Part shown: positions 52,996-62,279 of the stretch, piece by piece
Numbering within the stretch: position 1 is the first letter of the stretch
How the letters are laid out: each line of letters begins with the position of its first letter
Assembly: GCA_020628545.1 (NCBI GenBank)
Contig: JAHDEX010000013.1
Span: 17,559-81,558, forward strand
Source of the DNA: Paracoccaceae bacterium
GTDB lineage: Bacteria > Pseudomonadota > Alphaproteobacteria > Rhodobacterales > Rhodobacteraceae
Length of the DNA stretch: 64,000 nt
Direction of reading: 5' to 3'
Notes under the pieces: model-generated
Told to the model about the DNA's origin: nothing
The model's database searches: none
What the model saw: the letters and a program-made list of their open reading frames with translations, nothing else
Position numbers and translations under genes: made by a program

Positions 52996-53853
52996 TCAAC
53001 CATCAACCCGGTATTCTGCAATCTCATTGTTGAGGAACCCACGGAAATTATCATCGGCGATAAGAGTCATGATCGTCTCGCCGGCGGCATTCTGCCAGAC
53101 CGAGATGCCCTCCATGTTCCCATGCACGCCAAGGCCCGTCTGCAAAATGGTCTCAGACGTCGCTGCATCAAAATCGACACGGCGGACGCGGGTCAGGAAA
53201 CCGATCCCGCTGAAGTCCCGCTCCAACAGATACAGCAAGCCGTCCGGGCCAAAGTCCGCGCCGACAACTAGAAAAGATTCCGTGCGCGGAATGGCAAAAG
53301 GTTGGCTCCACCGGGTGCCGTCGAACCTGTAGACTGGAAAGGGCCGATCATAGCGGCCAGTGCGTTCGGGCAGCGCGTAAAGCCGTCCTTCGGAATCGAT
53401 GGCCAAGGCCTCCAACGCCGCGTTGCTTTGCATGCCCGAAAACTCAGGCGTGATCGGGACCACCTCTTCAGGCGCACCGACCTCCGTGAATTTGCCCACG
53501 CGTGTGAAGCCCTCGAAAGAGATGTAGAATGTACCATCCGGGGCGACGGCAATCCCCTCTGAATCAAGCAGGCTTGCGCGGGTCTCATGCGGAAATGGCG
53601 TGATCTTCACGGGGGCATCGACGATCACATCAACGATCTGACCCGATTGATCGCGAACGATATCGCCTTGCGTGATCGTGCCACGATCACTGACCGCAAT
53701 CATATGGCTGCCGTCGTCGCTGATATGAATGGCGGACAGACCGCCATAGGTCTTCCCCTCGGCAGGCAACGTATACCGACCGACCAACGACACATCCGCG
53801 CCGCTCGCCCCGCTGACCAGCAGGAGCGTGGCTGAAACCACAAAGTGAAGCAT
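52996..53853 (-). CDS. Exported esterase-like activity of phytase family protein
   Basis: 285 residues, signal peptide (about 1-19), then a beta-propeller-like domain with segments LSAIHISDDGSHMIAVSDRG, LLDSEGIAVAPDGTFYISFE and NALEALAIDSEGRLYALPER that fit the phytase-like esterase family. Catalytic residues cannot be assigned by eye. It lies one base before the mepA stop on the same strand, so the two are likely cotranscribed. Confidence 0.82.
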   Translation of the reverse strand: MLHFVVSATLLLVSGASGADVSLVGRYTLPAEGKTYGGLSAIHISDDGSHMIAVSDRGTITQGDIVRDQSGQIVDVIVDAPVKITPFPHETRASLLDSEGIAVAPDGTFYISFEGFTRVGKFTEVGAPEEVVPITPEFSGMQSNAALEALAIDSEGRLYALPERTGRYDRPFPVYRFDGTRWSQPFAIPRTESFLVVGADFGPDGLLYLLERDFSGIGFLTRVRRVDFDAATSETILQTGLGVHGNMEGISVWQNAAGETIMTLIADDNFRGFLNNEIAEYRVDG

Positions 53854-53854
53854 C

Positions 53855-54769
53855 CTAGTTGGCGTTTAATACCTGGCTGCACTGACCCGGCAAGCCTGCC
53901 ATCGTAATTGGGCCGCGTGCTGGCGCTGGTGTGGCATTTGGGTCTGGTGGTGGCGGATTCAGGATGTCATTGACCCATTTTTGAGCATCCGCGCAACCGT
54001 CACCGGCTGGCGGTGGGGCTTGGTCCTGACAATTGCTGTCGCCTGCCGGGCAATTGAGCCGCACGTGGAAGTGGTAGTGATGCCCGTACCAAGGACGGAT
54101 CTTACGCAGCCAGCTGCGGTCACCGGTCGCTGAGTTGCACATGGCGACTTTCGCACCGGGGAACACAAAGATCCGCGCCACGCGCGGGTCAGATGCAGCG
54201 GCCTTCAAGATCGCCTCATGCTGTGGCGTCCAACTGCTGTTGGTATAAGCCCCGTTGTTGCGCCGCATGGAGATGGAGGAGATATTCTCACGCTCGTCCC
54301 GCGTGAGGTCGAGCCGTTTCGGCGGCAACATCCAGATATCCGCATCAAGCCCGATCTGATGACTGCGGTGGCCTGTCAGCATTGGCCCGCCGCGTGGCTG
54401 GCTCAGGTCACCGACATAGAGCCCTTCCCATCCGGGTTGGGTCGCGGCAAAGCGGCTCAGGTCCTTCACGAAGTCGATCAGCTCCGGCTGACCCCAGTTG
54501 CGATTTCGGCTCAAGCGCATCGCCTGCCACGTTTGACCCGTTTCAGGCAGTTGCACCCCGCCGGCCTGACACCCACGGGCGTAACCGCCATGCGCCTGAG
54601 GCGCTTGGTTCGATGCAGCAGGCACCGCACCAAACAGGTTTTTCGCAACACGATTGTCAGTGCTTTGCGTAGACAGGGCCGCCTGCGTCAGCTGCGGCGG
54701 GTCCGCATTATCGGAATTACAAGCTGCAAGGGCCCCGAGGAGGGCGGCGACTGCTATGAAGCGGACCAT
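53855..54769 (-). CDS. mepA: Penicillin-insensitive murein endopeptidase
   Basis: 304 residues from ATG 54769, giving a lipoprotein-like signal MVRFIAVAALLGALAACN. The M74 zinc peptidase motifs are visible: MLTGHRSHQIGLDADIWML and, later, WYGHHYHFHVRL. It cuts D-alanyl-meso-diaminopimelate cross-links in peptidoglycan. A proline-rich C-terminal tail (PPPAGDGCADAQKW ... LNPPPPDPNATPAP) is extra. The start lies 16 bases inside the upstream MFS gene. Confidence 0.9.
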   Translation of the reverse strand: MVRFIAVAALLGALAACNSDNADPPQLTQAALSTQSTDNRVAKNLFGAVPAASNQAPQAHGGYARGCQAGGVQLPETGQTWQAMRLSRNRNWGQPELIDFVKDLSRFAATQPGWEGLYVGDLSQPRGGPMLTGHRSHQIGLDADIWMLPPKRLDLTRDERENISSISMRRNNGAYTNSSWTPQHEAILKAAASDPRVARIFVFPGAKVAMCNSATGDRSWLRKIRPWYGHHYHFHVRLNCPAGDSNCQDQAPPPAGDGCADAQKWVNDILNPPPPDPNATPAPARGPITMAGLPGQCSQVLNAN

Positions 54770-56136
54770 ACTGCGCGATCTCCGTCTTTGTTGACCCATC
54801 TTAGCATCAAGAGGCCAAGAAGGAAGAGGATGATCACGGGCAAGAAGCCAAGTTGCACATTTCCGGTGACGGTCGTGAAAATGCCGATCAGCATCGGGGC
54901 AAGGAAAGCTGTGGCTTTGCCGGACAGGGCGAAGAGGCCAAAGGCTTCGGTTGGGCGGTCCGGGTTTGTGTGGCGCACCATCAACGAGCGTGACGCTGCA
55001 TAAAGCGCGCCACCTGCTGCCCCGATGATGCAGCCACAAATGAAGAAGATGATGTCGGGGGCGATAGAGGTCGCGGGCACCGGAATGCCAAAAATCTGCG
55101 TACGGGACATTCCCACGATAATCGCGCTGACAACTAGCAGCATACAGATGCAGAAGATGATGACGGGCTTCGGCCCGACCCGCGCGTCAAAACGGCCGCC
55201 GACCCATGTGAAAATCGCGGCGGAGATCACGCTGATGATCCCAAAGACTCCAAGCCATAGCGTTTCCCAGCCAAGCACCAACGTCGCGTAAACGCCACCA
55301 AAGGCATAAAGCGCGTTCAGCGCATCACGGTAGAACATCCCACCGATCAGGAAATTGCGTGTGCTGGGCCGGTGCCAGACATTGCGCAGCGTTTGCTTCA
55401 GATCGCTCCAGACTTTCGACATGGGCGGGACCGCGCCATGATCTTCCGGGTCATCGTGCACCCAGAGAAAAAACGGGATCATGAAAACAACAAACCATAT
55501 GGCCATCAGCGGCCCGACAGCGCGCGTGCCTTCTCGCGTGGCGGCGTCCAATCCGAAAATTGGATCAAGTCCGATCAAGGTTTTTCCAGTTTGCGCGTCC
55601 TCCGCAAGGAAGACCAGCATGAAGATAAGCGAAACAAGACCGCCAGCGTAGCCAAACGCGGCGCCGCTGCCAGAGATCTTGCCGACGTCTTCTTCTGTCC
55701 CGAGAGATGGCAGATAGGCATTGATGAAATTCAACGCGGATTCGGCGGCAATAAATGCGATGTAGAAGATGACCAGAAACAGCATCAGGCTGCTGCTGTC
55801 GGGCGTCATATACCAGAGTGACCAAGCACCCGCGACATAGAGCACCGAGAAGGACATCAGCCAGGGTCGCTTACGGCCCGTGTTGTCGGCGAAGGCGCCC
55901 AGGAAAGGTGCGGTGAAAGCAATGACAAGACCTGCCAGTGTTTGGCCCAAAGCCCAGGTCGACTGTGCCTGCGCGTTCGCCGCTTCGCCGTCAAACCCTT
56001 GGCCAGCATAGTAATTTGCAGCAACAACGGCAAAATAGGGCCCAAAGATAAACGTGAGTCCAAGCGTATAGTAAGGCTGCGTCGCCCAATCAAAGCTCAT
56101 CCAGCCCCAAATGCGTTGCTTTGCGGTGATTGCCAT
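54754..56136 (-). CDS. UMF1-family MFS transporter
   Basis: 460 residues with about 12 membrane segments. Segments WMSFDWATQPYYTLGLTFIF, GAFADNTGRKRPWLMSFSVL and AAGGALYAASRSLMVRHTNP match the UMF1/Atg22-like branch of the major facilitator superfamily. Substrate unknown; related yeast proteins export amino acids from the vacuole. It overlaps mepA by 16 bases at its 3' end. Confidence 0.87.
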   Translation of the reverse strand: MAITAKQRIWGWMSFDWATQPYYTLGLTFIFGPYFAVVAANYYAGQGFDGEAANAQAQSTWALGQTLAGLVIAFTAPFLGAFADNTGRKRPWLMSFSVLYVAGAWSLWYMTPDSSSLMLFLVIFYIAFIAAESALNFINAYLPSLGTEEDVGKISGSGAAFGYAGGLVSLIFMLVFLAEDAQTGKTLIGLDPIFGLDAATREGTRAVGPLMAIWFVVFMIPFFLWVHDDPEDHGAVPPMSKVWSDLKQTLRNVWHRPSTRNFLIGGMFYRDALNALYAFGGVYATLVLGWETLWLGVFGIISVISAAIFTWVGGRFDARVGPKPVIIFCICMLLVVSAIIVGMSRTQIFGIPVPATSIAPDIIFFICGCIIGAAGGALYAASRSLMVRHTNPDRPTEAFGLFALSGKATAFLAPMLIGIFTTVTGNVQLGFLPVIILFLLGLLMLRWVNKDGDRAVWSAS

Positions 56137-56202
56137 CGCTGTCCCCTTTGTCCCTGCCGGACAACAGAGGGAATGCGCGCGCGAAATGCAAGCGGGAATG
56201 GG

Positions 56203-56748
56203 TTATGTTAGGGTTGCAGGTATTTCCGGGGGCCAAGGACGTGTCGCTTCGGCGTCAATCCAACCTTGCACCCATTCGGGCAGGACGGGTTTTTCACCTT
56301 CATAGCCGATGTGGTCGAACAAGCGGCGCGGACGCACAATGCCGTTGTGATCGGTGACAGCGGAGCGGTAGAGAGCTTGCGCGGCACATTCCTCACCAAT
56401 CCAGATCGTCTGATCGAGATAAAAGAACTTGTCGTCCCAGCCCACGCAGCGGCTGACCATCCTGAATTTCACAAATGGCTTAATGCGTTTCCGGTAGCGC
56501 ACAGACACACCTGCCATCGTAAGGCCCCAACGATTGTCCTTCAATGCTGCGATCAGACCAACCCGCCGCGCGAGAACGAGACGCCCCAGATCAAAGATCG
56601 TCAGGATGCGCCCGTTGTTCATTTCGATGAACATGTCGATGTCATGTGGCCAGCAGCGGTGATGAGAGACATGCACACCAAGCGGCGGTAGTGGCTCCGC
56701 ATTGCGCGCAAGCCAGATGTCTTTTGCTAAACGGATGAAAGGATACAT
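56203..56748 (-). CDS. Hot-dog fold thioesterase-like protein
   Basis: 181 residues from ATG 56748 (MYPFIRLAKDIWLARN). The 4HBT-type segment HRCWPHDIDMFIEMNNGRIL with conserved aspartate and asparagine matches acyl-CoA thioesterase/THEM6-like proteins. It probably hydrolyses an acyl-CoA; the chain preference is unknown. A 22-residue upstream extension from 56814 was rejected because it lacks similarity. Confidence 0.82.
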   Translation of the reverse strand: MYPFIRLAKDIWLARNAEPLPPLGVHVSHHRCWPHDIDMFIEMNNGRILTIFDLGRLVLARRVGLIAALKDNRWGLTMAGVSVRYRKRIKPFVKFRMVSRCVGWDDKFFYLDQTIWIGEECAAQALYRSAVTDHNGIVRPRRLFDHIGYEGEKPVLPEWVQGWIDAEATRPWPPEIPATLT

Positions 56749-56883
56749 GCATGTCCTCCGGTCGGATGTGCTTGACCTGTGGTCACTTGACGCAATCGTC
56801 AACATTAACCTCACGGCAGGTCAGGACTTGCGGGTGCGGGGCAGAGCGCTTACGTCTTCGGCGACTAAGAATGGGGCGTGAAA

Positions 56884-57171
56884 ATGCAATCGATCTTTGA
56901 AATTCTTCTCTTGTTGATTGGGGTCGCCCGTTTTTTCATCTTTGCTCATTTCATCATGAGCTGGCTGATCAGTTTTGATGTGCTGAACGTGCGTCAGCCG
57001 TTGGTTGGGCAAATCTGGTATACGCTCCAGCGTATTCTGGAACCGCTCTACCGCCCAATCCGGCGTTACATGCCTGATCTTGGCGGTATTGATCTGTCGC
57101 CCATCGTCGCGCTGATTGGGCTGGAGATCATTCGGATCGTGCTGATCAACAACGCCTCTGTCTTCCTCTGA
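56884..57171 (+). CDS. YggT-family membrane protein
   Basis: 95 residues with two YggT segments, IFEILLLLIGVARFFIFAHF and LEPLYRPIRRYMPDLGGIDL followed by SPIVALIGLEIIRIVLI. The family acts in membrane/osmotic adaptation or cell division, with no enzymatic activity known. ATG 56884 is used; a GTG two codons earlier also fits. Confidence 0.9.
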   Translation: MQSIFEILLLLIGVARFFIFAHFIMSWLISFDVLNVRQPLVGQIWYTLQRILEPLYRPIRRYMPDLGGIDLSPIVALIGLEIIRIVLINNASVFL

Positions 57172-57302
57172 CAGCGCGATCTGGAACGCAGGTTTCCGAT
57201 CCTGAACGCCTGACGGCGCAAAAGTGATGATCGTGGTCGCAAGTGACCTTCTGAGACCTTGTTGAAAATGGTGTAGTCTGCCTCAGACTTGAGGAGGCCG
57301 TG

Positions 57303-60068
57303 ATGGCAGAGATCACCTTTACCCTGGATGGCAAGACCGTCACCGCCCAACCGGGTGAGACGATTTGGGAAGTGGCTCATGGCCGCGGCCTCGTGATCCC
57401 GCACTTGTGCCACAAGCCTGCACCGGGCTACCGCTCTGACGGAAACTGCCGCGCCTGTATGGTCGCGATTGAGGGCGAACGGACCCTTGCAGCCTCCTGT
57501 ATCCGTGAGCCCGCTGAGGGCATGGTGGTCACCACCGACCAACCGCGTGAAGTGCAAGCGCGCCGGATGGTGATGGAACTGCTCGTGGCGGACCAGCCAG
57601 AGCAGGAAGTCGCGCACGACAGGTCCTCTCACATGTGGGATATGGCCGCGAAGCAAGATGTTCAGGAAAGCCGTTTTCCAACAATGGACGCAGATCATGT
57701 GCCGCTGCTGGATGACAGCCATGTTGCGATGTCGGTGAACCTTGATGCCTGCATCTCCTGCGGGCTGTGCGTGCGCGCTTGCCGCGAAGTGCAGGTGAAT
57801 GATGTGATCGGTATGGCTGGGCGCGGGCATCAGGCCTATCCGGTCTTCGATATGGACGACCCGATGGGCGCGTCGTCCTGCGTGGCTTGTGGCGAATGTG
57901 TGCAGGCCTGTCCAACCGGTGCCTTGCTGCCTGCGACCGTGACGGATGAGAACCAACAGGGCGACACGGCTGACTACGACAAAGAGGTCAAAAGCGTTTG
58001 TCCGTTCTGCGGTGTTGGCTGTCAGGTGTCGCTGAAGGTCAAGGACAATAAGGTGAAGTTTGTGGAGGGCATAAACGGCCCCGCAAATGAAGGGCGGTTG
58101 TGCGTAAAAGGTCGTTTTGGCTTCGACTACATCCACCACGACCATCGCATCACGAAACCTCTGATCCGCCGTGATGATGCGCCAGCGAAGGGTCTGAATG
58201 TGGATCCTGCAAACTGGCAAGAGTTCTTCCGCGAGGCGACATGGGGTGAGGCGCTTGATTTTGCCGCCAAGGGGCTGACGGATTTGGGTGGCACAAAAGT
58301 TGCCGGATTTGGGTCAGCGAAATGCACAAATGAAGAGGCGTATTTGTTTCAGAAGCTGATCCGCCAAGGCTTTGGCCACAACAACGTCGACCACTGCACG
58401 CGGCTTTGCCACGCGTCGTCTGTTGCGGCGCTGATGGAAAACGTGGGCTCCGGCGCTGTGACCGCGACGTTTAACGAGATTGAAAATGCTGACGTCGCGA
58501 TTGTCATTGGCGCGAACCCGATTGAGAACCATCCGGTTGCGGCGACATACTTCAAGCAGTTCACCAAACGCGGCGGCAAGCTGATTGTCATGGACCCACG
58601 CGGGCAGGCGCTCAAGCGGTTTGCTTCGCACATGCTGCAATTCCGCCCCGGCGCAGACGTGTCGATGCTCAACGCGATTATGCATGTGATTGTTGAGGAA
58701 CAGCTTTACGATCAACAGTATATCGATGCCTACACAGAGAATTGGGAAGCTGAGAAAAAGCACCTCAAGGATTTCAGCCCGGAAAAAATGCAAGGCATCT
58801 GCGGCATTGAAGCCGATGTTTTGCGCGACGTGGCGCGGACCTTTGCGGGCGCCAAATCTGCGATGATCTTCTGGGGCATGGGTGTCAGCCAGCACATCCA
58901 TGGCACTGATAATTCGCGCTGTCTGATCTCACTGGCGCTCATGACGGGCCAAGTAGGTCGCCCCGGCGCTGGGCTGCATCCGTTGCGTGGGCAGAACAAT
59001 GTGCAAGGCGCATCTGATGCTGGGCTGATCCCGATGTTCCTGCCCGACTATCAGCCTGTTGGCGACGACGGTGTGCGTAGCGCGTTCCAAGAGGTATGGG
59101 AAGACGGCCAGATCGACCCCAACAAAGGTCTGACCGTTACGGAAATTCTTGATGCAGTTCATGCGGGCGATATCGAAGGAATGTATATCCTTGGTGAGAA
59201 CCCAGCGATGTCAGACCCCGATGTCGAACACGCCCGCGATGCACTCGCCAAGCTGAAGCATCTGGTGGTGCAGGATATCTTTATCACTGAAACTGCGAAT
59301 TTCGCTGATGTGATCCTCCCCGCAAGCGCTTTTGCTGAGAAGACGGGCACTGTGACCAACACGAACCGTCAGGTGCAAATGGGACGTCCGGCGGTCGCAC
59401 CTCCCGGTGATGCGAAGGAGGATTGGTGGATCACCGTGGAACTGGCGAAACGCATGGGACTTGGCTGGACCTATGCCCATCCAAGCGACGTTTTTGGTGA
59501 GATGACGCAGGTGATGAAGTCACTGAACAATATCACTTGGGAGCGGTTGGAAGAACAAAGTGCGGTCACATATCCGTCGCTCACGCCCGATGATCCGGGG
59601 CAACCGATTGTCTTTGCCGATGGCTTCCCGCGCCCAGATGGACGCGCGCGATTTACACCAGCGAACGTGATTGCGCCTGATGACACCCCAGATGCCGAAT
59701 ATCCGATGATCCTGACCACTGGGCGTCAGTTGGAACACTGGCACACAGGATCAATGACGCGCCGGTCGAAGGTGCTTGACGCGGTTGAGCCTGAGGCGAA
59801 TTGCTCATTGCATCCGTCAACCTTGCGCAAACTGAATGTCGCGCCAGGCGGTATGGTGCGGCTAACTACGAAACGCGGATCGATTGAGATTATGGCGCGC
59901 GAGGATCGCGCGGTTGCACCGGATATGGTGTTCCTGCCGTTCGCGTATGTCGAGGCAGCAGCCAACATCCTGACAAACCCGGCCATTGACCCGTTTGGTA
60001 AAATTCCTGAGTTCAAGTTCTCCGCCGTGAAGGTTGAGAAGGTCGCAACTCAAGTGGCTGCGGAATAG
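57303..60068 (+). CDS. Formate dehydrogenase alpha subunit (molybdopterin, NADH-dehydrogenase-G-like N-terminus)
   Basis: 921 residues. N-terminal 2Fe-2S domain (HLCHKPAPGYRSDGNCRACM), a His-Cys cluster region, two 4Fe-4S ferredoxin motifs (CISCGLCVRACREV and CVACGECVQACPTG), then CPFCGVGCQVSL opening the molybdopterin domain, with the active-site cysteine in VDHCTRLCHASSVAAL (about residue 369; cysteine, not selenocysteine). The C-terminal domain binds the pterin. It oxidises formate; the FdsB/G-type partner subunits and fdhD are not beside it. GGAGG lies directly before ATG 57303. Confidence 0.9.
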   Translation: MAEITFTLDGKTVTAQPGETIWEVAHGRGLVIPHLCHKPAPGYRSDGNCRACMVAIEGERTLAASCIREPAEGMVVTTDQPREVQARRMVMELLVADQPEQEVAHDRSSHMWDMAAKQDVQESRFPTMDADHVPLLDDSHVAMSVNLDACISCGLCVRACREVQVNDVIGMAGRGHQAYPVFDMDDPMGASSCVACGECVQACPTGALLPATVTDENQQGDTADYDKEVKSVCPFCGVGCQVSLKVKDNKVKFVEGINGPANEGRLCVKGRFGFDYIHHDHRITKPLIRRDDAPAKGLNVDPANWQEFFREATWGEALDFAAKGLTDLGGTKVAGFGSAKCTNEEAYLFQKLIRQGFGHNNVDHCTRLCHASSVAALMENVGSGAVTATFNEIENADVAIVIGANPIENHPVAATYFKQFTKRGGKLIVMDPRGQALKRFASHMLQFRPGADVSMLNAIMHVIVEEQLYDQQYIDAYTENWEAEKKHLKDFSPEKMQGICGIEADVLRDVARTFAGAKSAMIFWGMGVSQHIHGTDNSRCLISLALMTGQVGRPGAGLHPLRGQNNVQGASDAGLIPMFLPDYQPVGDDGVRSAFQEVWEDGQIDPNKGLTVTEILDAVHAGDIEGMYILGENPAMSDPDVEHARDALAKLKHLVVQDIFITETANFADVILPASAFAEKTGTVTNTNRQVQMGRPAVAPPGDAKEDWWITVELAKRMGLGWTYAHPSDVFGEMTQVMKSLNNITWERLEEQSAVTYPSLTPDDPGQPIVFADGFPRPDGRARFTPANVIAPDDTPDAEYPMILTTGRQLEHWHTGSMTRRSKVLDAVEPEANCSLHPSTLRKLNVAPGGMVRLTTKRGSIEIMAREDRAVAPDMVFLPFAYVEAAANILTNPAIDPFGKIPEFKFSAVKVEKVATQVAAE

Positions 60069-60069
60069 G

Positions 60070-60231
60070 TTAATAGCCGCCCATGTCTCTGAGAAGGGGC
60101 AGCACGATCGCGGATGCGGCCCCTACGGCCGCACCGATACTCAGGCGCATTGCGAAGCTCCCTAAATTGGGGGCAAAGACACCAAGCAATCCACAAACGC
60201 AGGCGTAAAATCCGAGAGCAATAAAATCCAT
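60070..60231 (-). CDS. Small membrane protein beside formate dehydrogenase
   Basis: 53 residues, MDFIALGFYACVCGLLGVFA then a second hydrophobic stretch with AAVGAASAIVLP and ending MGGY. Two short membrane helices. Stop lies two bases from the formate dehydrogenase stop (convergent). The ribosome site is weak (GAGAG). I do not recognise a family. Confidence 0.5.
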   Translation of the reverse strand: MDFIALGFYACVCGLLGVFAPNLGSFAMRLSIGAAVGAASAIVLPLLRDMGGY

Positions 60232-60272
60232 GCTCTCAGCCTATCATAGAATGTGCTGATTTCGAGAGTTTG

Positions 60273-60905
60273 CTATTCGTCCGGTGTGCTGTTGGTGCCG
60301 ATAAAGCCGCCAGCGTAGATCAAGTCAGCCGTGTTTCCGTGGAAGGCGCCCACTGTGCGATCTTCACCGATCACGCCATCAAGGTCACCGTCCACCCCGC
60401 GATAAGTCACGTCACCCGAAAGGTCTGTGCCAGAAAACGTTCCACTTACGCTCAGCAAGCCCTCGCCGCTTGAACCGGTCAAAGTGCCTTCATCCAGATC
60501 GGCGGTCAACGTGATGGGGCCAGACTGAATGGAAGCCAGACCGCTGATAAATCCTTCGCCGATGCCGGTTTTGGAGAGGCTAATGTCAGTGTACTGAAAA
60601 AGCTGGTAGTTGGCCGCAAACGTTGCCGTTGCTGTCAGGGGCGCACCGCCGGTTGAGTCCGGGATGACCCCGGCATACGCGGCCAAGCCATCGTCGTCCA
60701 CACCGCCCGCAAAGGCGAATCCATTGCCTGAAGCATCAGCGATAGTGCGACGGACCTGTTGTCCATCGTTGTCCACACCCCCGGTGATGACGCCGCTGGC
60801 GTTTGGCGTGCGGAAGCCAGAGTTGGTGGCGGCTTCTTGCGATAGTTCACACGCGGCGAGGCTTGTTGACGCGACCAAAACGATCGCAACGCGGGGGAGG
60901 GACAT
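60273..60905 (-). CDS. Lipoprotein with transferrin-binding-protein-like barrel
   Basis: 210 residues from ATG 60905. Lipobox STSLAAC at about residues 13-19. The remaining glycine-rich beta domain ends with TVGAFHGNTADLIYAGGFIG, like the barrel-closing GxFyGxxA..vGGxf motif of TbpB-type or Slam-exported lipoproteins. No TonB receptor or Slam gene is in the window. The reading frame can be extended upstream to 61538, but that part has no signal sequence and crosses into the divergent gene. Confidence 0.75.
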   Translation of the reverse strand: MSLPRVAIVLVASTSLAACELSQEAATNSGFRTPNASGVITGGVDNDGQQVRRTIADASGNGFAFAGGVDDDGLAAYAGVIPDSTGGAPLTATATFAANYQLFQYTDISLSKTGIGEGFISGLASIQSGPITLTADLDEGTLTGSSGEGLLSVSGTFSGTDLSGDVTYRGVDGDLDGVIGEDRTVGAFHGNTADLIYAGGFIGTNSTPDE

Positions 60906-61088
60906 GAGTATACCTGCTTCGAAATTGACTCTGTGCCCGAACTTTAACAATTCATTGAGCCTGCAAAGTGGCGCCGGAAAGGCGTTGTTTCGACACGAAA
61001 CGAGACAGTTTCCTGCGCGGTTTGCTCCGAGACGCTGGCTATCTGCTGCGTCCCCTTGCACATTGGAGATGTCAGGCAGGAGGACACC

Positions 61089-62261
61089 ATGGCCCATTTC
61101 GATGAACTTGAAACACGTAGCGCTGCGGCGCGGGCCGCTGATCAGCTTGCCAAGCTCAAGGCGATTTTGCCTGAGGATCAGGCTGCCTTGCTGAACAGCC
61201 TCGACGAGCTCCCTAAGCTTGACGTGATGCGCAAGGCCGACCTCAGCGCGGCCCAAAGAAGCGATCCGCCATTCGGTGGGCTGACCGTGCGCAACAACAC
61301 TTACGTTTTCCAGTCTCCCGGTCCGATTTACGAACCGGGAAGCGTCGACCATGACTGGTGGCGTTTCGGGCGCTTTCTGACAGCTTGCGGCATTGGCAAG
61401 GATGACATCATCCAGAACTGCTTTGGATATCATCTGACCCCCGCGGGCACGATGTTCGAAAACGGTGCGCGGGCTGTTGGCGCAAAGGTTCTTCCCGCAG
61501 GTACGGGACAAACAGCGATGCAGGCGCAGGCAGCGCACGACATCGGATGCACGGCCTACGCCGGGACGCCTGACTATCTAAAGGTGATCCTGGAAAAAGC
61601 GGATGAAATGAGTTTGACGCTTAAGTTCTCCAAGGCAGCTGTGTCGGGTGGTGCGCTTTTTCCAAGTCTGCGTGACTTCTACACCGCGCGCGGGATCACG
61701 TGTCTGCAATGTTACGCCACGGCGGATCTGGGCAACATTGCGTATGAGACAATCTCGGGAGAGGGACTGATCCTCGACGAGGGCGTCGTCGTCGAGATTG
61801 TCACGCCGGGGACTGGTCAACCTGTTCCAGATGGCGATGTTGGCGAAGTGATCGTGACCGCCTTGAACCCGGACTACCCGTTGATCCGGTTTGCGACCGG
61901 AGACTTATCGGCGTTCATGCCGGGTGAAAGCCCCTGTGGGCGCACAAACCGTCGCATCAAAGGGTGGATGGGTCGCGCGGATCAGACGACAAAGATCAAA
62001 GGTATGTTTGTCCGCCCAGAACAGGTCGCGGCGCTTGTTGCAGCGCACCCCGGAATGACACGGGCGCGCGTGATCGCGGAGCGCGCGGGTGAGGTGGATA
62101 CGATGGCGGTCCATTGTGTTGGCGAGGGGCTGGACGAAGCGGCGGTCGCCGCAAGCCTGCCGGATATCCTGAAACTGAAGGGCGATGTGCGGCTCGTAGC
62201 GGATGCGGAACTGCCCCGCGACGGCGTCGTCATCGAGGATCGGCGAACCTACGAGACGTGA
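61089..62261 (+). CDS. AMP-ligase, phenylacetate-CoA ligase-like
   Basis: 390 residues from ATG 61089 (GGCAGGAGG ribosome site). Adenylate-forming fold: FQSPGPIYEPGSVDHDWWRF, YHLTPAGTMFENGARAVGAK, RFATGDLSAFMPGESPC and WMGRADQTTKIKGMFVRPEQ (hinge loop). Shorter than standard acyl-CoA ligases; similar to PaaK-like enzymes. Acid substrate unknown. The GNAT gene starts 18 bases after its stop, likely the same transcript. Confidence 0.84.
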   Translation: MAHFDELETRSAAARAADQLAKLKAILPEDQAALLNSLDELPKLDVMRKADLSAAQRSDPPFGGLTVRNNTYVFQSPGPIYEPGSVDHDWWRFGRFLTACGIGKDDIIQNCFGYHLTPAGTMFENGARAVGAKVLPAGTGQTAMQAQAAHDIGCTAYAGTPDYLKVILEKADEMSLTLKFSKAAVSGGALFPSLRDFYTARGITCLQCYATADLGNIAYETISGEGLILDEGVVVEIVTPGTGQPVPDGDVGEVIVTALNPDYPLIRFATGDLSAFMPGESPCGRTNRRIKGWMGRADQTTKIKGMFVRPEQVAALVAAHPGMTRARVIAERAGEVDTMAVHCVGEGLDEAAVAASLPDILKLKGDVRLVADAELPRDGVVIEDRRTYET

Positions 62262-62279
62262 TAATGTCGGAGCAACGCA

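Noticed and set aside
57066..58220. Long - strand ORF (384 residues) across the formate dehydrogenase 5' end
   Set aside because: It lies antisense to the well-conserved iron-sulfur domains and shows no recognisable protein features.
60906..61538. N-terminal extension of the 60273 lipoprotein gene
   Set aside because: The lipobox start at 60905 fits a lipoprotein. The extension has no signal sequence and overlaps the divergent AMP-ligase gene.
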